From: Loripinus fragilis
Lineage: Eukaryota > Mollusca > Bivalvia > Lucinida > Lucinidae
Length of the DNA: 64,000 bases
Assembly (NCBI GenBank): GCA_964019695.1
Contig: OZ026522.1
Span: 65,185,811-65,249,810, forward strand
Reading direction: 5' to 3'
Shown here: piece after piece, positions 57,605 to 64,000 of the stretch
Position numbering within the stretch: the stretch's first letter is position 1
How the letters are laid out: each line of letters opens with the position of its first letter
The notes under the pieces: model-generated
What the model saw: only the letters and a program-made list of their open reading frames with translations
Told to the model about the DNA's origin: nothing
Databases searched by the model: none
Made by a program: the position numbers and the translations under genes

Positions 57605-57893
57605 CTTCTAAATAAGGGTAGGGGGCAACCCGCAAGTAGGATCAGAGGGTTCTCAGAGCTGTGCCGGTTGGGCGACCATACCCAGAGGCAGTTACTGTAG
57701 CCGGATTGGTCTGACCACCCAATGAAGATCTGAAAATCGGGTTGCAATCTTTCCTTTCTTTCTACACTTTTCTCAATAACTATCTTTCTGCCTGTCCTAT
57801 TTTTTCCATCTTTTTTCTTTTTCTAATCCGCCACCAGAGACATAATATTCAAGAGTGAATGCAGTCTCTTAAGAAACAGATACAGATACAGAT
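57605..57893 (+). mobile_element. 3' UTR and (CAGATA)n tail of the retrotransposon
   Basis: GC-rich 3' UTR, pyrimidine-rich stretch (57745-57830) and a short tail of repeated cagata at about 57877-57893. Tails of simple repeats instead of poly(A) are common in CR1/Jockey-like families. A target duplication was not convincingly found. Confidence 0.75.
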
Positions 57894-57998
57894 ACTTCAT
57901 AGTCTATATTTAGATCATGACATTATTTTCTATTTTAGACAAAATTGAAAAAATTCAAGAAAATTGAAGCTAATTAGTCATGAATTTGAATATATAAT

Positions 57999-58042
57999 GA
58001 AAAATGGAGCATTTGCTCCAAAAGAGCAAATGCTCCATTTTC
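57999..58042. repeat. Short perfect hairpin
   Basis: An 18-bp stem, aaaatggagcatttgctc at 58001-58018 and its exact complement at 58024-58041, with loop caaaa. No flanking pairing, so it is short for an animal pre-miRNA. Confidence 0.8.
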
Positions 58043-58059
58043 CATAATATTTTCAAATA

Positions 58060-58335
58060 CATGATATTTCAAAGGTGTAAAAGGTTAAAGCTGGTTAGAT
58101 CTTTCTCAAATTTGAGACCATAACTAGCTGGCATCAGTTTTTGATTCCTATGGCCAATTTTGTCGGTCTCTGACTCTCATAAGCACTTTGTAAAACCAAC
58201 AGATCATTGAAAAAAATAACAAAACAGACTTAATTCTGATATAACATCTTTATTCTGCAATTTGCAGTAATTGAAAGTAAACAAGTTATTTTGACATCTA
58301 ATACTTTTATAGGGCCAGTTATCCATCAGTTTAAA
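58060..58335. other. No gene recognised
   Basis: AT-rich, nothing placed. Confidence 0.3.
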
Positions 58336-58402
58336 CGTGTTTTGTGTGCTCAAAAGAACCGTCTCATCGAGACGGTTCTTTTGAGTACCCACAACATATG
58401 TT
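58336..58402. repeat. AAAGAACCGTCTC hairpin, best copy
   Basis: gtgctcaaaagaaccgtctc at-loop gagacggttcttttgagtac: a near-perfect stem of about 21 bp around a very short loop. Flanks cgtgttttgt and acaacatatg extend the similarity to the other copies. Confidence 0.88.
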
Positions 58403-60455
58403 TTGGTTGAGAAATAAGAAAATAAATTTCAGTTACCCACTCTTATCTGGGGGCCTGAAGTCTCTTATAAATATTGGTGATAGATGCTGTGGGGAGGGGG
58501 GCTATAGAAGCTTAAGGTATAAAGTACCATATTCTTCATAATAAGCATACTTTCGTACAAATGAAGTAACTATTTCAAAAATGAGGGAAATTGGTGTTCC
58601 AGACCAGCTGGCTTCATTCTGATTAACTGTAAATTTTACAGGAACTTTATACTGTGTAAACAATCATCAGATCAGTTAACAGCTGATGAAATCTCTCTAA
58701 AATTTGAAACCAGTGTTTAATTATACTGTCATCCAGTTTTTGAAGTTCAAGGCCAATTAATGTTTGGGAGTCTGACTAAGATTCCTGTAAAACAGTTAAA
58801 TATTCTTATTTTGAATCCTTTATCATTGTTGGTTTATAATAAGAACATGTCTGCTTATTACATGTATATAGTGGTTGGTATGCTGCAACTTGGAATACAT
58901 ACTTAAACCTCTTTAACTTTTTATCCAGATTGAAAGCAATCTCAGTCTTACACTTTACAAAAATTATATTAATGAGGCCCAGCCAGTGGGGTTTGTGATA
59001 TGTTACAAAATGTTTACCTGCATACATTAGCCTGCTTCCCTTTCCCCAAGAAATAGTTATGTTTTCTTACTAAAGTTGTCTTTGTTCCAAGCCCCAAGCA
59101 CCTCATTTTTAAAAAAATAAAATAAAATGAAATAAAAATAAAGCAAAAGCTTTTTTCTCTTATTTAGGGTTAGGTCTAGTTTGAAGGTTGAATATTGTAT
59201 GATTCAATATTAATGATGTCTTAATTGGGGTCTGGGTCATAATGGGATGCTTTTATCAATAAATTGTATTTTAATTTCATATTAAATAGCAAAGTTCCCA
59301 CTGACTCTGAAATAAGGGGTATACTGGCTTCCATTTTCTTAGTTTTGTACACCTAAATAAAATGTGAGCTCTGCTATTAGGCTTTTTATAAAATTTACTT
59401 TGGAGGGGGGAGGGGGAGTTTATGAATGGGTCAACTTTCTGTGAAATCAAGTATATAAAGGGATATTTTTGTATATGATTCGGATTGGGGTTGGTCTGAA
59501 AATACTGGCTCGCACACCCATACCAAAATTACCCACAAAAAAGATAAAATTTAGTAAACAAAAACAGAGATAATCCTTGCCCAAAATGATGATGGGCCCT
59601 TAAAATGGGCCAATGAGTGAATGACCCATATATCCCATTCAAAGTCATGCAAATTTCAAAATTTCAATGGGCTTTTTAAAATTTTATGGGCCCTTTGCAA
59701 AATTTGATGGGCCCAAGACGCCTTAAGTTAATATCCACATTAGAGCAAAATTCACATGAAATTTGAATAGAAATTTATATGGGGCCAAGCCAAAAGTAAA
59801 GTCCATTTTCTAAAAACAATAAAACTTTCTCACAAAATGGATTAGGCCCATCCAGGATTATCCCTGCAAAAATAAAGAATATTGGGGAACAGCTAGGAAA
59901 AAAGAAGACATAAGAGCAAGAGGAGGATTGAGGGTGGGGTGTAGGTTAGTAGTTCAGTGATTTTATCTGGGATTTTAGGAAGCTACCTTTTCCTTCACAT
60001 TTGGGAAAATATTTTATTACACTTGGGAAAATAAGTGCTAAAATACATGAAATTGGGAAAATAAAGACCATTTTTGGATTGGGAATGACTCCCATATAAG
60101 GCCTTAAAAATGGCCAAATAAAATCACTGTAGTTGGTGAGGCCTTCCATGGGTTTTTGGAAACAGGGTAAAGGGGCATTTATTTCAAGGGAACAGAGGAG
60201 GTAAGTGCAACTTTTGAGGGGAACAAACAAACAAAGAAAATGTTGGGGAACATGGATCCCAGGAAAACAAATTTTCGATTCTTGGGGAACAAGCAACTTT
60301 ATTTCAGCCTCCCCCCCCCCCCCCCCCCCCCCCGTGAGGGCCTCGATGGTTAGTGGATAATTCAGCCAAGGTACAGACATATGATAACCATATAGTTCCT
60401 TCTGACATTGGGTGAGCCCGGGGGAGGGGGGGGGGGCTGTTGAAATGGTCAATGC
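58403..60455. other. No gene; dispersed repeat at 60130-60350
   Basis: 59460-59900 has 'aaatggg-cc' rich sequence, with no coding motif. 60000-60110 is part of the 'attgggaa' family. 60130-60350 is a copy of the GAGGCC MITE family (tgaggccttccatgggttt to cgtgagggcctc) with a C30-like run at 60309-60333. Confidence 0.45.
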
Positions 60456-60720
60456 ATGCGCAGATCCAGATTTTTTTGTCAGAGAGAGGGGGGGGGGGGG
60501 GGGGAGTCCAAGCCCAACGGCGAGAGGACAGCCTTGATTTTTTTATGTTTGTTTTGGGGTTTTTTAGTCTAAAATTTTCCGGGGATGCGGGGAGGGGTCC
60601 AACTATTTACGAGGGGGGGGGGTTCCAAATGCTAATTTCTATAGAATTTGATAGAACTTGTGATTTACCAGGGATGGGGTCCGGACTCCCTACCCCCCCC
60701 TCCCTCTGGATCTGCACATG
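60456..60720 (+). mobile_element. GGATCC-family MITE, copy 3
   Basis: catgcGCAGATCCAGatttt to ccctCTGGATCTGCacatg, with the same internal 'ggggtccaac' and 'ggggtccggactccc' phrases. Long G-runs near 60490-60505. Confidence 0.75.
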
Positions 60721-61490
60721 CATGACATTTAAAGACTAAAGAATAAAGTCGAAAGCGGGAAGAATCGGCAGCCCGGGAAGAAGGTTCTCATTTCAAAGTA
60801 ACGGGAAAGCCCATTTTCAGGCGAACGAAACGAATTAAAAATGAAATCTGCATAGGCCTACCTAGGATGCACCTCTGAGGCCCCAGAGATAAGGTATTTG
60901 AACATCACAGTTCTTCGCCATTTTAAAGAAGAATATGTATGGCATTATTGCTTTAGAATCACATTTTTATAGATAAAACATATCGATTACAACACGTTTA
61001 CTCGTAATATTGTGACGTAAATATGGGACAACTTTGACTAGTGACTACGTCATTTTAGAGCTTTGTCCCGCGTTTATACTCAGCTGAAAGATGGACGGGG
61101 CAAAGGTGAATATGTTTTTATTTATTTCATCAAAATCGGTTCTGGAGACAAAAAACGTTCCATTATATGCCAGAGCTTATATTTCATTTCTGTTTTTAAG
61201 CGCCTGACGGTGGTGCATTTCAGAGCTTGATTTCGTTGCAAAGCAATATATTATTAAACACTTTCAAAAAAGGAAATTGGCGATTAAAGGTTGCAGAATC
61301 TAAATATATAGCGAGAATACGCTGTCATTAATTACAAATTAAGAATAAAGAGCGTTTAAAAAAGGGAATATTTGGCGCCATTTTTCGGCCGCCATTTTTT
61401 GGGAATATTTTGCGTCGCGCATTTTTACAATTTTAAAATACTTTCACTCAAAATACGCTCTTTGCGTTCCTACTGTAATGACAAAATTAC
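60721..61490. other. No gene recognised
   Basis: 'tcaaaatcggttctggagac' (61132-61152) is shared with 54165-54190. A very short start, gaaagatggacggggcaaag/gtgaat at 61085-61106, has exon-like context but only five codons. Nothing can be supported. Confidence 0.3.
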
Positions 61491-61504
61491 AACGTTTTAA
61501 CGCC

Positions 61505-61700
61505 AGAAATGAGATTTCAAAGTATTTGTCATATGATAAATAGAATCTAACATTCGTGCTCTTGTATTATTGAATTTATTAAACTCGTTGCGAAAAAGAG
61601 ATAAAATGCGAGGCTTGCAGCCTCGCATTTTATCTCTTTTCCCCAACTCGTTTAATAAATTCAATAAAACATGAGCACTCATGTAAGATCCTCTATTTAC
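61505..61700. mobile_element. Palindromic MITE with long hairpin core
   Basis: tgaatttattaaactcgttg / ccaactcgtttaataaattc and agagataaaatgcgaggctt / gcctcgcattttatctct form an almost perfect hairpin at about 61570-61663. The same family, more decayed, is at 41835-42015. Confidence 0.8.
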
Positions 61701-61709
61701 AATTAAAGT

Positions 61710-61900
61710 AAAGCTCTGTCTCCAATGTAGCAGAATGATTGCTAGACTTGGAAGGACACCAAGAACCACACCACAAAATAACCACGACATGAAACACCAT
61801 ACACAATCACACTGATCAATGTTAACGCACCGGTGATTGCTACAACGAGCTGGTGGTTGCATTTTTCAGCACAGGTGGTGGCGTTAAAGGTAAAAAAATC
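61710..61900. other. No gene; possible R1-related fragment
   Basis: Short phrases such as accaagaaccacaccacaaa resemble R1 poorly. No coding sequence supported. Confidence 0.3.
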
Positions 61901-63034
61901 TACACCTGTTGACTTTATGTTTTACTTATAAACTTGCATTTATTTTATTTGTGATGACACCTGGCGCACAGACCACCGGTAACGTTGCAGTTTATGGCTC
62001 TGCCAAGCAATTGGTGATTTAATTCATGGTTTGGACTGCAAATCCAACAAAGTTCTGGAGTTTTGCCGTGACCAGTGCTTTTTCTAGTGTAACTGCCTAA
62101 ATTGAGCGGAATATGCATGTCTAAGCACTGCTGTTATCATGTTTACATGTAACAACATCCAAAATTAACGATTACCACTTTGTATCTTTTTTCTTGGTAA
62201 ACTAGCTAACGTTTTATTGAGGAATTTTATTAAAAAGCACTGGGAGCATTTTTTTAACGCATTGATACAACGCACTGATGGTTGCCTAGATGTGCCATTG
62301 TTGCTGGTGCAGCCTCACCACAGCATTCACTGTTCTTATAAACGGTACATAAATCGTTATTTGAGCCAGCACATGATTTTTGAGTACCAGGACGAAGACT
62401 CAGGTGAGCCTGTGCAAATGTACAGACTCGCCAGAGCCTTCTCTGCATAGAAAAAAATAGAGAGTAGTAATCGTTTTTTGGATGTTATTTCATGGGACTA
62501 TGATAACATAGCTGCAGCTGTGCTTAGACATGCAGGATTACCTGAAGTTAGGAGGTCACAATAGAAAAAAAGCACCTGTCACTGTCAAACTCCACAACTG
62601 TGTCGGATTTGTCGTCAAACCATGAATTAAAACGCCAATTGCATGGCAGAGCCATAAACCGCAATGTTACTGACGGTTTGTGCGCACTGGGTCATCAAAA
62701 GTAAAATAAATGCAAGCTTATAAAAAACCATACAGGCAATAGGCATAGATTTTGTGGTTTTTGTACACTGATGAAGGCTCAAGCGTGACTGCAAATGTGT
62801 AGCATCACCAGAGACGCACCAGAGCTAGCCCTGTTCGCACTTTGAGAGTGTTTCCGCCTATTTCTCAGATTGGCCCCAAAACTTTTAATTTAATGAGATT
62901 GTTTGTCCGTTATGATACATTACAATAGTTAAGAAGCCTCTATGCTAGCTTAAAATTTTTGTGCTTCAACAACAGCAGAATCTAGGGCGAAGGTTTGATA
63001 CCAGTAAAATGCAATTTTAGCACCCCAGAGATAT

Positions 63035-63300
63035 AGGCTGCTGTCTGTTCTAAGGCGGTGATTATTTTGTTGTTGATTCGTTGTTGATTGTTAAACCCAT
63101 TACAGGATTCTGTAATTGTTCTATATTTTGTTACTTTATGTCCATTCTTGTTTTGCGATCATCTTGATGGGGAAGAGAGGGAGAGCTGGCTGCTTTGCTT
63201 AGTTTGTCTTCCTGGTGTCTCGTGATTTTTGTGTGGCTATTCCTCTCAGTGCCATGGGTTTGTCTGCAGTTTGTGATTGTGATACTCACTTACTATTTTT
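63035..63300 (+). repeat. Minisatellite unit followed by R1 copy
   Basis: 63035-63105 resembles one unit of the 43490-44060 minisatellite. 63110-63300 is an R1 copy with the uninterrupted phrase tcttcctggtgtctcgtgat. Confidence 0.75.
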
Positions 63301-63309
63301 GGGTGTCAT

Positions 63310-63725
63310 TCATGCGAACAGCGATGGCTTTGGCGAGTCTGCACATTTGCTTGGTCTAGTCTGAGCCTTCGTCACAGTTCAAAATTTTCACGTGGTGACT
63401 CAAATGGCGATTGAATGCCATTTTGTGCGAGCAGCGAAGGGTCTGGCGAGTCTGCACATTTGCACAGGCTTACCTTAGCCTTCGTCACTGTACAAAATCT
63501 CTTATGCTGCTTTAAATGGCGATTTGTGTGCTATTCACGCCAGCAGCGAATACTCTGGTGAGTCTGCACATTTGCGCAGGCAAAGTCACTGGACAATGTA
63601 ATAAATATCAAGATCTCTTGTGCTGGCAGCAAAAGCTCTTGAGAGTCTGCACGTTTGGACAGGTTCGCCTGAGCCTTCTACACAGTATCGAAACATCATG
63701 TGCTGGTTGAAATGGTGATTTTTGT
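63310..63725 (+). repeat. ~115-bp tandem repeat (about 4 units)
   Basis: 'gcgaacagcga-tggctttgg', 'cgagtctgcacatttgc', 'cttagccttcgtcactgt', 'acaaaatctcttatgctg' repeated near 63315, 63430, 63540 and 63630. Loosely related to 2620-3240. Confidence 0.75.
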
Positions 63726-64000
63726 AACGTTTATGTGAACAGCGAATGATGTGGTGAGTCTGCACCAGCAACCACAGGACTTCTGTGCAACCACCAGTAC
63801 GTTGTATCAATGCTTTAAAAATGCTTCCAGTGCGTTGTAATGAAATTCCTCAATAAAACATTTGCTAGTTTACCATGAAAAAATACAAAGTAGTCATCGT
63901 TAATTTTGAATGTTATTTCATGAGAATATGACAACAGCTGCGCTTAGACATGCAGATTTCCCTCAATTTAAGTAGTTACACTAGAAAAAAAGCACCTGTC

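Larger units (their letters stand above)
61920..64000. repeat. Complex inverted-repeat structure running off the window
   Basis: Block X (about 61920-62180) recurs inverted at about 62460-62745 (shared ataaacttgcatttattt, atggctctgcca-gcaattg, cagtgctttt-tctagtgt, gcatgtctaagc). Block Y (about 62180-62460: tggtaaactagctaacgttt, attgatacaacgcactga, ttgctggtgcagcctcacca, agccagcacatgatttt) recurs inverted at about 63590-63895. A further inverted piece of X begins at 63895 and is cut by the window end. Order: X, Y, X', spacer, Y', X'. Confidence 0.85.

Noticed and set aside
57999..58042. Pre-miRNA
   Set aside because: Perfect 18-bp stem with a 5-base loop is too short and lacks the imperfect extended stem of animal pre-miRNAs.
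62217..62450. 77-codon ORF
   Set aside because: Part of block Y of the inverted structure; its relative at 63586-63810 differs by frameshifts.

Overview
The window looks like a gene-poor stretch of a eukaryotic, most likely invertebrate, genome. It is AT-rich, has GT-AG introns and carries no bacterial operons. Several repeat types (tandem units with 'cctcctacag', R1-like retroposed repeats, hairpin MITEs, hAT- and pogo-like termini) remind me of marine lophotrochozoans, particularly bivalve molluscs. The species assignment is inference from style and not from a search. No tRNA, rRNA or CRISPR array was found.

Genes. One cellular gene is supported on the + strand. Three exons (27920-28080, 31550-31667, 36414-37385) have good splice sites and matching phases (2/1 and 0/0) and end in TGA. 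They encode a very acidic, serine-rich, basic-tailed protein, presumably nuclear. Its last exon has five V-K-x-E-P motifs, three of them set in a 39-bp in-frame tandem repeat. A short coding-like ORF with a good start context at 1043-1210 could be its first exon, which would make the gene about 36 kb long; this is inference. The other coding sequences come from mobile elements: an intact reverse-transcriptase ORF of a 5'-truncated non-LTR retrotransposon (55889-57604) and a frameshifted RNase H/zinc-knuckle fragment of another (about 32580-33498).

Layout. 1-4.6 kb: possible first exon, a 2.4-kb element with inverted ends, microsatellites and a 495-bp foldback element. 4.7-13.6 kb: a 9-kb hAT-like composite with a perfect 8-bp target duplication, itself full of nested elements. 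14.8-26.4 kb: about 30 direct copies of a 189-bp satellite, a 3.2-kb spacer, then about 10 inverted copies, resembling a giant Foldback element. 26.4-37.4 kb: the gene, its introns packed with MITEs and a four-level nest of transposons (31.8-34.6 kb). 38.7-41.5 kb: a pogo-like element that carries two different tandem arrays. 42.4-51.2 kb: five further tandem-repeat fields, one (45.9-47.4 kb) with a nuclear-receptor-like half-site in nearly every unit. 51.2-61.9 kb: dispersed elements and the reverse-transcriptase copy. 61.9-64.0 kb: a complex inverted-repeat structure that runs off the window edge.

The recurring theme is inverted repeats plus tandem arrays. Many boundaries could be fixed from target duplications or from second, uninterrupted copies within the same window.
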